Shown: positions 1 through 9,701, numbered from the stretch's first letter. The stretch: DNA of 25,338 nt from an uncultured Oscillospiraceae bacterium (GCA_934597535.1 CAKTRT010000013.1:1-25338); one strand, 5' to 3'. Program-made: numbers and translations. Notes: generated by a model from the sequence alone, not told the origin.

Positions 1-1491
1 ACCGTCTTCTCCGGCGCGGACGCGTTCAAGCTGTACGACACCTACGGCTTCCCCATCGACCTGACGGTCGAGATGGTGGAGGACGAGGGCATGACCCTCG
101 ACCGCAAGGCCTTTGACCGCGAGATGCAGGAGCAGAAGACCCGCGCCCGCGAGGCGCGCAAGGCGCTCGGCGACCTCGGCTGGGCGGGCGTTGAGTTCGG
201 CAAGGACATCCCGTCCACCGAATTTGTCGGCTACGACCGCGATTCCATCAACGATGCGAAGATCGTCGCGCTGGTGGTCGAGGGCGAGCAGGCCGAGGCC
301 ATGATGAGCGGCGTGGAGGGCATCGTCGTCCTCGACAAGACCCCGTTCTACGCCGAAATGGGCGGCCAGATCGGCGACACGGGCGTTATCCGCTGCGGCG
401 AGGCCGTGTTCGAGGTCACGGACGTCCAGAAGAACAAGGGCGGCAAGTTCATGCACACCGGTAAGGTCATCCACGGCAGCTTCCAGCTCGGCGACACCGT
501 GACGGCATCCATTGATGCTGAGCGCCGCATGGCCATCCGCCGCGGCCACACCGCGACCCATCTGCTCGACGCCGCGCTCAAGGCGGTGCTCGGCGACCAC
601 GTGCATCAGGCCGGTTCTCTTGTTGAGCCCGACCGTCTGCGCTTCGACTTCACGCACTTTGAGTCCATCACGCCCGAGCAGCTGCTCGCGGTCGATACCT
701 TCGTCAACGACGCGATCCTGCGCGGCATCCCCGTTGTGACCGAGGTGCTGCCCATCGAGGAAGCGAAGAAGAAGGGCGCTGTCGCCATGTTTGGCGAAAA
801 GTACGGCGACGTTGTCCGCGTGGTCGAGATGGGCGATGTGTCCATGGAGTTCTGCGGCGGTACGCACCTTGACAACACCGCCAAGGTCGGCCTCTTCCGC
901 ATCAAGAGCGAGGGCAGCGTTGCCTCCGGCGTGCGCCGCATCGAGGCTATCACCGGCAAACAGACGCTCGAAGAGCTCAGAAGCGGCCAGGAGAAGCTCA
1001 TCCGCGCGGCGCAGCTCTTAAAGACCACGTCGAACGAGCTCGAAAGCCGCATCGGCGGCATGCTGAGCGAGATGAAGGAGATCAAGAGCCAGCTTGAAAA
1101 GTTCAAGGAGCAGGCATCGCTCGGCGAGGCGCGCACGTTCCTGACCTCCGCCAAGGAAGTGAAGGGCCTGAAGCTCGTCACCGCCCAGCGCGACGGCATG
1201 GACGCGAACGCCCTGCGTAAGCTCGGCGACTTCCTGCGCGACAAGGAGCCGAAGATCGTCGGTGTGCTCGCCTCCGTCTCGGGCGGCAAGGTCACGCTGC
1301 TGGCCGTGTGCGGCACGGAAGCGGTCGCAAGCGGCGTCAAGGCCGGCGACATCATCAAGACCATCGCGCCCATCTGCGGCGGCAAGGGCGGCGGCAAGCC
1401 GGACAGCGCCATGGGCGGCGGCACCGAAGTCAGTAAGGTCGACGACGCGCTCGCAGCGGTGGACGATCTCATCCTGAGCAAGCTCGGCTGA
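1..1491 (+). CDS. alaS: Alanyl-tRNA synthetase, C-terminal part (5' end outside window)
   Basis: This is the 3' part of the enzyme that charges tRNA-Ala in the cytoplasm. The frame is open from base 1, so the gene begins before the window; 496 residues are visible of a family length near 870-880. The first residues (KLYDTYGFPIDLT) are the end of the class II catalytic region. The editing domain follows, with its zinc motifs HTATH (nt 547-561) and CGGTH (nt 853-867), which remove mischarged Ser or Gly. A helical stretch and the C-Ala/DHHA1 domain with a glycine-rich GGKGGGK (about nt 1378-1398) end the protein. The TGA stop shares its last base with the ATG of the next gene, so the two are translationally coupled. 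The identification is secure; only the N-terminal truncation limits it. Confidence 0.97.
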   Translation, partial: TVFSGADAFKLYDTYGFPIDLTVEMVEDEGMTLDRKAFDREMQEQKTRAREARKALGDLGWAGVEFGKDIPSTEFVGYDRDSINDAKIVALVVEGEQAEAMMSGVEGIVVLDKTPFYAEMGGQIGDTGVIRCGEAVFEVTDVQKNKGGKFMHTGKVIHGSFQLGDTVTASIDAERRMAIRRGHTATHLLDAALKAVLGDHVHQAGSLVEPDRLRFDFTHFESITPEQLLAVDTFVNDAILRGIPVVTEVLPIEEAKKKGAVAMFGEKYGDVVRVVEMGDVSMEFCGGTHLDNTAKVGLFRIKSEGSVASGVRRIEAITGKQTLEELRSGQEKLIRAAQLLKTTSNELESRIGGMLSEMKEIKSQLEKFKEQASLGEARTFLTSAKEVKGLKLVTAQRDGMDANALRKLGDFLRDKEPKIVGVLASVSGGKVTLLAVCGTEAVASGVKAGDIIKTIAPICGGKGGGKPDSAMGGGTEVSKVDDALAAVDDLILSKLG

Positions 1492-1670
1492 TGGCAGCGC
1501 TACCGAAGGATCCGGCGATGCTGCTGAGCGCCGTGAATATGAAGCTGCGCGATTTTTACGATTCTCTCGATGCGCTGTGCGATGATCTCGACGTTGCGCG
1601 CGAGAACATTGAAGCATCGCTTGCCGGCATTGGCTACACCTATGATTCCGAGAAAAATCAATTTGTGTAA
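1491..1670 (+). CDS. DUF4250 small protein
   Basis: This is a 59-residue protein that starts MAALPKDPAMLL and ends EKNQFV. The pattern (LPKDP.MLLS, then KLRDFY.SLDALCDDLDV, then a short C-terminal helix and a GYTYD.EKNQF tail) matches my recollection of the DUF4250 family of short clostridial proteins. No function is known to me. The start ATG overlaps the alaS stop (TGATG), so the gene is probably translated by re-initiation after alaS. There is no membrane segment or signal peptide; the middle looks helical and acidic. The frame is complete, with a TAA stop, and the predicted size is typical of the family. Confidence 0.8.
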   Translation: MAALPKDPAMLLSAVNMKLRDFYDSLDALCDDLDVARENIEASLAGIGYTYDSEKNQFV

Positions 1671-1704
1671 GATGAAATTACTTTACAGAAAGGAGCGATA
1701 AAAC

Positions 1705-2043
1705 ATGTCTGATTGTCTGTTCTGCAAGATCATCGCGGGCGACATCCCGTCGAACAAGGTCTACGAGGACGACCTCTGCTATGCCTTCAACGACATCGCG
1801 CCGCAGGCGCCGGTGCACTTCCTTGTGATCCCGAAGGCGCACATCGCGTCCGTCGCGGGCGTGAACGAAGAGAACAGCGCCGTCGTCGCGCACATCTTCG
1901 AGGTCATTGCCAAGCTCACCAAGGAGAAGGGCATTGAGAGCTACCGCGTCGTGTCCAACATCGGCGAGCAGGCGGGACAGAGCGTGCCGCATCTGCATTT
2001 TCATGTTCTCGCCGGCCGCGACATGACTTGGCCTCCGGGCTGA
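1705..2043 (+). CDS. HIT-family (HinT-like) nucleotide hydrolase
   Basis: This is a 112-residue protein of the histidine triad superfamily. HinT-type members hydrolyse nucleoside phosphoramidates and aminoacyl- or acyl-AMP, as cytoplasmic homodimers. The catalytic triad is visible at the C-terminus as HLHFHV (H96, H98, H100), followed by GRDMTWPPG, the usual HinT ending. The N-terminal CLFCKI (C4, C7) with residues further on is the common zinc-binding variant, and IIAGDIPSNKVYEDD is a typical HinT strand-helix start. A clear Shine-Dalgarno, AAAGGAG, lies 8 nt before the ATG. The gene sits 34 nt after the DUF4250 gene in the same direction, so it may share the alaS transcript. Copy A of the structured repeat begins about 20 nt past its stop. 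Confidence 0.93.
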   Translation: MSDCLFCKIIAGDIPSNKVYEDDLCYAFNDIAPQAPVHFLVIPKAHIASVAGVNEENSAVVAHIFEVIAKLTKEKGIESYRVVSNIGEQAGQSVPHLHFHVLAGRDMTWPPG

Positions 2044-2064
2044 GGGGTTTCCCGTAGGGGGATG

Positions 2065-2340
2065 GCAGCGCCTGCTGGCGCTGCATGAACAAGGGAGGGA
2101 TATCTCTTTTTTGAAAAGAGATATCCCTCCCTTAAACCCACCCAGAGAAAATTTGCATTGCGAGCTTGGGTCTTGAAGGGCTGCACGCGCTGCGCAATGC
2201 AGGTGCGGTGTACGTGGCTTCGCCACGAGTCTTCTGCGTGTCGTTACCGGTATCAACCGCGCGCACTCCGTAGCGCGCGAGTGACGTTTGCTCGGCGGCG
2301 GACTGCGGTGCGCACCGGCGGCATTGCTTCGCTCGCCGCC
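2065..2340 (+). repeat. Dispersed structured repeat, copy A
   Basis: The 448-base gap between the HIT gene and the XRE gene is filled mainly by this element. It has a short hairpin (2065-2084, GCAGCGCC/GGCGCTGC), a perfect 20-bp hairpin with a 3-nt loop (arms 2091-2110 and 2114-2133), a linker CCCACCCAGAGAAAA, and a core at 2181-2340. The core holds a stem CGTGGC-TTC-GCCACG (2213-2227), a stem GCGCGC/GCGCGC (2259-2264 with 2273-2278) and a terminal stem GGCGGC/GCCGCC. The same modules in the same order recur at 6609, 9075 and (minus strand) 10315. No coding frame is convincing. The remaining bases, 2341-2454, show only an AT-richer lead-in to the XRE gene. Confidence 0.85.
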
Positions 2341-2454
2341 TTTTGAGGGAGATGCAGGGACGCAGCTCGGCATTTTCTTTCTTGCCAAATGGCGAAAATT
2401 GTTGTATGCTTACCTGCACGATGTGAAGCCATATGGGTGAAGATTCTCTTGAAA

Positions 2455-2474
2455 ATGCTACCGAATGGTAGCAT
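2455..2474. promoter_or_regulatory. Inverted repeat before XRE gene (possible operator)
   Basis: ATGCTACC and GGTAGCAT form a perfect 8-bp inverted repeat around a GAAT centre, 17 nt before the XRE start codon. This is a usual size and place for the binding site of a small XRE dimer. It could also be a 5'UTR hairpin. No clear -35/-10 pair is seen next to it. Confidence 0.45.
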
Positions 2475-2491
2475 AAATCTGAGGTGATTTC

Positions 2492-2704
2492 ATGTATTTC
2501 CAGCGGCTGGAAGACCTTCGAGTTGACAACGATAAGACGCAGATCGAGATCGCCGAATATCTCAATCTGAACCGCAACGTTTATTGGCGATATGAAAAGG
2601 GCGAGCGTGAGATCCCCGTGTGGGCGGTCATCAAGCTCGCGGGCTATTACCGCGTCAGCACCGACTACTTGCTTGGGCTGACAGACGACCCCGCGCGCCG
2701 ATGA
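2492..2704 (+). CDS. XRE-family helix-turn-helix regulator
   Basis: This is a 70-residue, single-domain DNA-binding protein of the Cro/C1 (XRE) type. The fold signature is clear: LRVDNDKTQIEIAEYLNLN as helices 1-3, then YWRYEKGEREIP with the conserved Y-x-x-YE-x-G-x-R motif, then a last helix ending STDYLLGLTDD. It has no ligand or protease domain. The ribosome binding site GAGGTG lies 5 nt before the ATG. Its TGA overlaps the ATG of comEC (ATGA, 2701-2704), so it heads an operon with the DNA-uptake gene comEC, and an inverted repeat stands just upstream. It closely resembles the second XRE protein at 9788 (MY.RL.DLR.DND.TQ at the start, DYLLG.TD at the end). What it regulates is unknown; autoregulation and control of comEC are inferences. 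Confidence 0.9.
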   Translation: MYFQRLEDLRVDNDKTQIEIAEYLNLNRNVYWRYEKGEREIPVWAVIKLAGYYRVSTDYLLGLTDDPARR

Positions 2705-4956
2705 GAGTATTGGCGATCTTCTGCGCGGCGTTTGCGGCGGGCATTGCGCTCTCGCAGTATTTATTGCCCGCGCAGTGGGCGCTCATTTTGTGCGGCGTGT
2801 TTGCCGCAGCGGCGCTCATCATGGGCCTTTGCGGCTGCGCAAATAAGCGCGGGGGCTGGGCGAAGCGCGCGTTTTTGTGCGCGCTGGGGCTTGCATTCGC
2901 GTTGGGGTACAACACGCTCTATGCACACTTTATCAAAGCGCCGAACAATGCGCTGCTCGGCACGCAGGACACGGTCGCAGCCGAGCTTTTAGGCTATGCC
3001 GAGGAGACGAGCCACGGCGCGAAGGTCACGGTGAAGATCCTGGACCGCGGCCTGCCAGGGCGTGCCATCTACTACGGCGACGCGGAGCTTTTGGATCTTG
3101 AACCCGGCGCGCACGTGACGGCGGAGGCGCTGTTCAACAGCGCGACCGATCCGACGGGGAAGGGGCTGCACCTGCGCAACTTCACGGCCAAGGGCGTCTA
3201 CATCCTGCTTTATCAGCGTGGAGACCCGACTTATGATGACACAAATGTGGGTTCCCTCAAATATCTGCCGCAGCGCATCGCAAGAACGCTCGGCGAGACC
3301 ATCGAGCGCAGCTACAGCGAGCGCGAGGGCGCATTTCTGCGGGCGCTGCTGCTCGGCGACAAGAAATATCTCGACGAGGAGGACGCGAGCAACTTATCCG
3401 AGGTGGGCCTTTCCCACGTGATGGCCGTCTCGGGTCTGCACTGCTGCTTTCTGGCGTCGCTGATCGGTTCGCTGATGGGCGATAAGCGGAAAAAGCTCCG
3501 CTGCGCCGTGACGATCCCGCTCATTTTCCTCTATGCGTTCGTCACAGGCCTGACGCCGAGCATCCTGCGCGCGTGCATCATGATCTCGATGGGCATGATC
3601 GCGCCGCTTCTGGGGCGCGACAACGACCCGCCGACGTCCATCTCGTTCGCGCTGCTGCTCATTCTGCTCAAAAATCCCTTTGCCATCGCGAGCATCAGCT
3701 TGCAGCTTTCGTTTTCCGCCGTGGCGGGCATCATTTTCCTCACGCCGAAGCTCACCGCCCTTGCGCGCGGGAAACACAAGCTGCTGCGCGCGGCGATGCT
3801 GTCGTTTTCAACGACGCTCGGTGCGATGGTGTTTTCAACGCCCCTTGCCGGCTACTATTTCGGCACGCTTTCCGTCGTGTCGCTTTTGAGCAACCTTTTG
3901 TGCCTGTGGCTCGTGAGCATCGTGTTCGCGCTGGGACTGGTCTCGGTGATCGTCGCGGCGGCTGTGCCGCAGCTCGGTGCGTTCTGTGCGCTCCTGCCGG
4001 CGCTTGGCATCCGCGCGGTGCTCTCGATCGCGGGACTTTTGGAGGAGCTTCCGTTCCACGCAGTGTACTTCAACACCGCCTTTTCTGTTGCATGGCTCGT
4101 CTACGTGTATGCCATCTTCATCGCCTGCGCGCTGGCAAAGCGGGGAAAGTACCGCTACTTTGCGGCAGTGGGGCTTTCGGTCGCATCGCTTTTTGCCGCA
4201 GCAAAGGTCAACGCGCTGCACTATGAGCGCGGCGGGCTCAATGTCGTAGCGCTCGACGTGGGGCAGGGGGAGAGCGTGCTGCTCATTTCCGAGGGCCACG
4301 CGGCGCTCGTGGACTGCGGCAGCAAGAATTCCTATATCGACGCCGGCGCCATCGCGGCGGACTATCTGCGCTCCGCGGGTGCGACGCTCGACAGCGTGGT
4401 GCTGACGCACTATCACGAGGATCACGCCAACGGCCTTGCCGCGCTCTTTGCGCGCATGAGTGCATCGACCATCTACTTAGCTGACATTGACGCGGGCGAG
4501 GGAGACCGCGCCGGGGTCGAAGCGCTCGCCGAGCGCTACGGCGTGGAGATCCACTATGTCACCGAGGTGACGGAGATAACGAACGGCGCGTCGACGATGA
4601 ACATCTATCCACCGGTGGGCGAGGAGGGCGCAAACGAGCTGGGACTGACGATCCTGTGCTCGCTCGGCGACTTTGACACGCTCATCACCGGCGACATGGA
4701 CGGAAAAACGGAGACGAAGCTCGTTGAGACCTATGACCTTCCGGATATCGAGGTGCTGCTCGTCGGGCACCACGGCTCGAAGTATTCCACAAGCACATCG
4801 CTGCTTGAATCCGTGACACCGGAGGTCGGCGTCATCAGCGTAGGCGACAACAGCTACGGCCACCCGACTGAGGAGGCGTTGCTGCGCCTGACGGACGCGG
4901 GCATGAGCGTGTACCGCACGGATATGCAGGGCAATATTTTGATCACAGTGAACTGA
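2701..4956 (+). CDS. comEC: ComEC/Rec2 DNA-uptake channel with metallo-beta-lactamase domain
   Basis: This is a 751-residue inner-membrane protein that passes single-stranded DNA into the cytoplasm during transformation. The N-terminus has several hydrophobic helices, followed by the soluble ComEC N-domain, then the polytopic Competence domain (with LSHVMAVSGLH and GLTPSILRACIM, characteristic of the family). The C-terminal metallo-beta-lactamase-like domain starts at about residue 517 with LDVGQGESVL and has HYHEDH (570-575) and GHHGSKYS (about 689-696), so its metal site looks intact. I chose the ATG at 2701, which overlaps the XRE stop as ATGA; the frame is open further upstream, but that would run through the XRE gene. 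No good Shine-Dalgarno is present, which fits translational coupling. The length is normal for the family. holA follows 9 nt later. Confidence 0.95.
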   Translation: MRVLAIFCAAFAAGIALSQYLLPAQWALILCGVFAAAALIMGLCGCANKRGGWAKRAFLCALGLAFALGYNTLYAHFIKAPNNALLGTQDTVAAELLGYAEETSHGAKVTVKILDRGLPGRAIYYGDAELLDLEPGAHVTAEALFNSATDPTGKGLHLRNFTAKGVYILLYQRGDPTYDDTNVGSLKYLPQRIARTLGETIERSYSEREGAFLRALLLGDKKYLDEEDASNLSEVGLSHVMAVSGLHCCFLASLIGSLMGDKRKKLRCAVTIPLIFLYAFVTGLTPSILRACIMISMGMIAPLLGRDNDPPTSISFALLLILLKNPFAIASISLQLSFSAVAGIIFLTPKLTALARGKHKLLRAAMLSFSTTLGAMVFSTPLAGYYFGTLSVVSLLSNLLCLWLVSIVFALGLVSVIVAAAVPQLGAFCALLPALGIRAVLSIAGLLEELPFHAVYFNTAFSVAWLVYVYAIFIACALAKRGKYRYFAAVGLSVASLFAAAKVNALHYERGGLNVVALDVGQGESVLLISEGHAALVDCGSKNSYIDAGAIAADYLRSAGATLDSVVLTHYHEDHANGLAALFARMSASTIYLADIDAGEGDRAGVEALAERYGVEIHYVTEVTEITNGASTMNIYPPVGEEGANELGLTILCSLGDFDTLITGDMDGKTETKLVETYDLPDIEVLLVGHHGSKYSTSTSLLESVTPEVGVISVGDNSYGHPTEEALLRLTDAGMSVYRTDMQGNILITVN

Positions 4957-4965
4957 GAGGACTTC

Positions 4966-6009
4966 ATGGCAGAGAGAAAAACGCCCAACAAGGGCTATCA
5001 GAAATTAAAAAGCGACCTGAGCACGGGAGAAATCGGTCAGGTTTATATCTTTCATGGCGAGGAGAGTTACCTGCGCGAATACTACCTTGGCGAGATCAAA
5101 AAGAAGCTCGTTCCGGCGGGCTTTGAGGAGTTCAACTACCATCGCCTGAGCGGCAAAACGCTCACGATGCAGGAGCTTTCCGAGGCGGTCGAGGCGATGC
5201 CGATGATGGCCGAGCGCACGCTCATCGTGGTAACGGACTGTGACCTTTTTAAGCTCCCCGAGGAGCAGCGCACGGCGCTCATCGCGCTGCTCAATGACTT
5301 TCCGCCGTACTGCTGCCTCGTGTTTGTGTATGATCTCATTGAGTATAAGCCGAGCAAGACCTATAAAAAGCTCTATGAGGCGCTCGACAAAAACGCGCAG
5401 AGCGTCAAGTTCGAGGCACAGGAGCGCAGCGACCTCATCAACTGGATCGCGCGGCGCTTCCGCGCGCTCGGTAAGGGCATCGACGCGCAGACGGCGGAGC
5501 ATCTGATCTTCACCTGCGGCGCGCTGATGACCGGCCTTGTGCCGGAGATCGAGAAGATCGGCGCCTACGCCAAGGGGAAGAACATCACGATCGACGACAT
5601 CAACGCCGTGGCAGACCCCGTGCTCGACGCGGTGGTATTCGACATGACGAACGCCATCACGAAGCGCGACTACGGCCGCGCGTCGGAGCTTTTGGGTCAG
5701 CTGCTCAAAAAGCAGGAGGAGCCGTTCGTCATTCTGGCCGTCATCAGCAAGGAGCTGCGGCGCATCTACACTGCGCGCATCGCGCTTGATAACGGCAAGG
5801 ACAAGCTCTGGCTCATGGAGCTGTGGGGGATGCGGTCGGACTATCCGGCGCGGCTGCTGCTTGACGCGGCGCGCAAGACGACGGGCGAGTGGTGCAGCGA
5901 AAGCCTTTTGCTGTGCCAGAAGCTCGACAAGCGCATGAAGAGCGAAAAGGGCATCGACAGCGAAGGCGAGCTCAAGCTGCTGCTGATGCGCCTTGCGCAG
6001 GGGAAGTGA
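4966..6009 (+). CDS. holA: DNA polymerase III delta subunit
   Basis: This is a 347-residue protein matching the delta subunit of the clamp-loader, which opens the beta sliding clamp and helps load it on DNA. Visible family features are the N-terminal VYIFHGEESYLREYYL, where a Walker-like strand is degenerate as expected for delta, the MPMMAERTLIVVTD segment, a middle domain with LVPEIEKIGAYA, and the C-terminal collar helices with KKQEEPFVILAVISKELRRI. Length is normal (330-350). The start ATG follows GAGAGG by 5 nt and lies 9 nt after comEC; the comEC-holA order is common in Firmicutes. It is followed 4 nt later by the RNase M5-like gene, so the three are probably one transcript. Confidence 0.95.
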   Translation: MAERKTPNKGYQKLKSDLSTGEIGQVYIFHGEESYLREYYLGEIKKKLVPAGFEEFNYHRLSGKTLTMQELSEAVEAMPMMAERTLIVVTDCDLFKLPEEQRTALIALLNDFPPYCCLVFVYDLIEYKPSKTYKKLYEALDKNAQSVKFEAQERSDLINWIARRFRALGKGIDAQTAEHLIFTCGALMTGLVPEIEKIGAYAKGKNITIDDINAVADPVLDAVVFDMTNAITKRDYGRASELLGQLLKKQEEPFVILAVISKELRRIYTARIALDNGKDKLWLMELWGMRSDYPARLLLDAARKTTGEWCSESLLLCQKLDKRMKSEKGIDSEGELKLLLMRLAQGK

Positions 6010-6013
6010 GGCC

Positions 6014-6595
6014 ATGGCGAAACCGAAGGTAAAGGAAGTCATCGTCGTTGAGGGGCGGTACGACAAAAACACGCTCTCACAGGTTGTGGACGCGGTCATC
6101 GTGGAGCTTGGCGGCTTCGCCGTGTTCAACGACAGGGAAAAGCAGGCCTTTTTGCGAAAGCTCGCCAAAGAGCGGGGCATCATCCTCTTCACCGATCCCG
6201 ACGGCGCAGGCTTTGTCATCCGCAACCGTGTCAAGGGCAATATCCCCGAGGGCCGCGTGCTGCAGGCCTATGTGCCGGACATCTACGGCAAGGAAAAGCG
6301 CAAGCGCAGGGGCGGCAAGGAGGGCAAGCTCGGCGTCGAGGGCATGAAGCCGGAAATTCTGCTTGACGCCCTCCGCCGCGCGGGTGCGACCATTGATGAA
6401 GAAAGCGCTGTAAAGGGAAACTCCATCACAAAGGCAGATCTCTATGACTTGGGCCTGATCGGTTCGGACAGCGTGGAAAAGCGCAAAGCGCTGTGCAAAC
6501 GGCTGGAGCTGCCGGAGCATCTGAGCGCAAATGCGCTGGTGGATGTGCTCAATTTGCTGATGAGCCGGAAAGATCTTGAAAAGCTCTTCCAATGA
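6014..6595 (+). CDS. rnmV: RNase M5-like TOPRIM/DUF4093 protein
   Basis: This 193-residue protein has an N-terminal TOPRIM domain: EVIVVEGRYDK carries the catalytic Glu (E13), and FTDPDGAG carries the DxD pair (D61, D63). These are the signatures of ribonuclease M5, which trims the 5S rRNA precursor. The GNIPEGRVLQAYVPDIYG and KPEILLDALRRAGATIDE segments are the usual C-terminal region (DUF4093). I chose the ATG at 6014, after GTGAGG with short spacing; seven more codons are open upstream but overlap holA. The protein could be a paralogue of M5 with a different RNA target, since the name rests on family resemblance only. It closes the XRE-comEC-holA operon. Repeat copy B begins 14 nt after its stop. 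Confidence 0.82.
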   Translation: MAKPKVKEVIVVEGRYDKNTLSQVVDAVIVELGGFAVFNDREKQAFLRKLAKERGIILFTDPDGAGFVIRNRVKGNIPEGRVLQAYVPDIYGKEKRKRRGGKEGKLGVEGMKPEILLDALRRAGATIDEESAVKGNSITKADLYDLGLIGSDSVEKRKALCKRLELPEHLSANALVDVLNLLMSRKDLEKLFQ

Positions 6596-6608
6596 AGAGC
6601 AAAATTAT

Positions 6609-7237
6609 CCCTGCGCGGCCGCAGGGGAGCGGGGCAAAGGGGGCTATTCTCTTACGTGAGAGAATGGCCCCCTTGGACCCCCAAGAGAACGCGAGGGGAG
6701 GGCCCCTCGCCCCCCCGACATTGCGGGTTTGCAGCTTGAAGAACTGCACGCGCTGCGCATTGCACAGCCGTTGGCAACTCTGCTGCCTTACGGATGTGGC
6801 ATACCCCTTGCGGGTAATCGGGTGCGGTGTACATGGCTTCGCCATGAATCTTCTGCAAGTCGTTACAGATATCAACCGCGCCTTACTATCGTGAGGCGCG
6901 AGTGACGTTACCTCGGTAGCAGACTGCGTACCGAATGCGGCATTGCTGCGCTCGCCGCGGTACGCACTATCGAAACAGTATGCATTATCGGTAGACGGTG
7001 ATTAGGATGCACTTCCGCAAGATCGGCAGAGCGGCAGTGGATAATAGAAGTAGGTCAAATCGTATAGCAAAGCTAACGCGGCTTTGCCGCGCGCAGGCAT
7101 TTCCATTCCGGAGGCCTAAAAGTCATTCAAGCCCAAGACTGCCAATCTAACGCCTTTCTCTTGGGGTTCCAAAGGGGATATTCTCTTTCGTGAAAGAGAA
7201 TATCCCCTTTGTCCCGCACCCCTGCGCGACCGCAGGG
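6609..7237 (+). repeat. Dispersed structured repeat, copy B (composite, inverted right end)
   Basis: This element fills most of the 735-base gap before glnS. The left end has the hairpin CCCTGCG-CGGC-CGCAGGG (6609-6626), a long hairpin (6637-6674, with two G-T wobbles), a GCGAGGGG/CCCCTCGC hairpin and the core (6744-6965). The core has an extra insertion of about 55 nt near 6765-6820 that copies A, C and D lack. Its stems CATGGC-TTC-GCCATG and GCGCCT/AGGCGC (6878-6883 with 6894-6899) differ from copy A in both arms. The right end is inverted: a perfect 18-bp hairpin (7171-7188 with 7193-7210) preceded by TCTCTTGGGG and followed by CCCTGCG-CGAC-CGCAGGG (7220-7237). Bases 6966-7140 are unique to this copy; I recognise nothing in them except a small GCGGC-TTT-GCCGC hairpin. 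Confidence 0.85.
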
Positions 7238-7258
7238 AATCCCTCAAGCATATTATGC

Positions 7259-7287
7259 TTGCAATAACCGTAAAGACAGGGTATAAT
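7259..7287 (+). promoter_or_regulatory. Sigma-A-type promoter of glnS
   Basis: A -35 box TTGCAA (7259-7264) and a -10 box TATAAT (7282-7287) are separated by 17 nt. The predicted start of transcription is near 7294, giving a leader of about 37 nt that contains a small GTCTGC/GCAGAC hairpin (7301-7318). The -35 box overlaps a palindrome AAGCAT-ATT-ATGCTT (7246-7260), which could act as an operator. Confidence 0.7.
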
Positions 7288-7330
7288 TTACTATTATTTT
7301 GTCTGCCTCACCGCAGACGCGAGGAAAGGA

Positions 7331-9073
<1,743 letters not shown>

Positions 9074-9074
9074 A

Positions 9075-9455
9075 CCTGCACTGGTGCAGGGAACGGAAAT
9101 CAAAGGGGGATACTCTCTTTTCGAAGAGAGTATCCCCCTTTAAATCCCCCGAGAGAAAGACGAGGGGCCTTCCCCCTCGACCCCCGACATTGGCAGTTTG
9201 TAGCTTGAATGACTGCACGCGCTGCGCAATGTAAGTGCGGTGTACATGGCTTCGCCATGAATCCCTGCGAATCGTTACCGATCGCAACCGCGCCTTACTC
9301 CGTGAGGCGCGTGTGACGGTGGCACGGCGGCAGACTGCGTGCGAGCGGTATTGCTGCGCTCGCCGCCGTATAAAAGGGGGCATTCTCTCACGTGAGAGAA
9401 TGCCCCCTTTGAATCCCCCAAGAGAACGGCAGGGGCGTTTCGACTTCGCCCCTGC
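9075..9455 (+). repeat. Dispersed structured repeat, copy C (with second hairpin)
   Basis: The element starts one base after the glnS stop. It has CCTGCAC-TG-GTGCAGG (9075-9090), a perfect 18-bp hairpin (9102-9119 with 9124-9141), a CGAGGGG/CCCCTCG hairpin and the core (9213-9370) with stems CATGGC-TTC-GCCATG and GCGCCT/AGGCGC (9290-9295 with 9305-9310). A second long hairpin of the same type and direction follows (9373-9410, arms starting AAAGGGGGCA), again with the CCCCCAAGAGAA linker, and then a 9-bp hairpin GCAGGGGCG/CGCCCCTGC (9429-9455). This looks like a full element followed by the first part of another. Confidence 0.85.
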
Positions 9456-9464
9456 ACCCCTAAC

Positions 9465-9497
9465 GACCAAAAGGGAGGGGCCTCGCCCCTCCTTTTT
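9465..9497. terminator. Bidirectional intrinsic terminator between glnS and the small minus-strand gene
   Basis: GGAGGGGC (9474-9481) and GCCCCTCC (9485-9492) form an 8-bp stem with a 3-nt loop. A run of five T follows on the plus strand, and AAAA precedes the stem, which gives a T run on the minus strand. It therefore fits as a shared terminator for glnS and the convergent small gene. Confidence 0.75.
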
Positions 9498-9542
9498 GGA
9501 TTATCCACCCCGCACTTCTGACGGTGCGGCATTGCTGCTCTT

Positions 9543-9701
9543 TCAGATCTCTGCGGTGATATAGATTTCTTCGGCTTGCTGTTGGGCGGCGATAAGAAGG
9601 TCCTTGGCGCTACCGAAATTCTGCTGCTCGATCTGCTCTAAGGCATCTGTGGCGGCGTTGAACAGCAAATGATACATCTTTTCATAATCAGGCATTTTCA
9701 T
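9543..9701 (-). CDS. Small 52-residue protein divergent from an XRE regulator
   Basis: This short frame encodes MKMPDYEKMYHLLFNAATDA and then a helical, Gln/Glu-rich C-terminal half ending EEIYITAEI. A very strong ribosome binding site, AAGGAGG, stands 1-8 nt before the ATG on the minus strand, so translation is likely. The sequence resembles short hypothetical proteins often seen beside XRE repressors in clostridial phages and mobile elements (MPDY..(M/L)Y..LF NA.TDA.E); this is a family impression, not a confirmed match. No function is known to me. It has no membrane segment. It is transcribed divergently from the XRE gene at 9788, with an inverted repeat in the 86-base gap between them, so the pair may be co-regulated. 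Confidence 0.72.
   Translation of the reverse strand: MKMPDYEKMYHLLFNAATDALEQIEQQNFGSAKDLLIAAQQQAEEIYITAEI

Noticed and set aside
2091..2133. Ordinary intrinsic terminator as the full explanation of the lead hairpins
   Set aside because: There is no T-run after the stem, and the hairpin is part of a much longer conserved element; a terminator role is still possible.
5005..6240. Minus-strand open frame (411 codons) opposite holA and rnmV
   Set aside because: It spans two real genes in antisense and shows no recognisable domain.
6592..6894. Open frame of 100 codons in repeat copy B, with related frames in copies A, C and D (CTRCA, VRCTWLRH-like)
   Set aside because: The similarity follows from the repeat itself; the frame is broken by the insertion in copy B, and the paired changes fit stems rather than codons.
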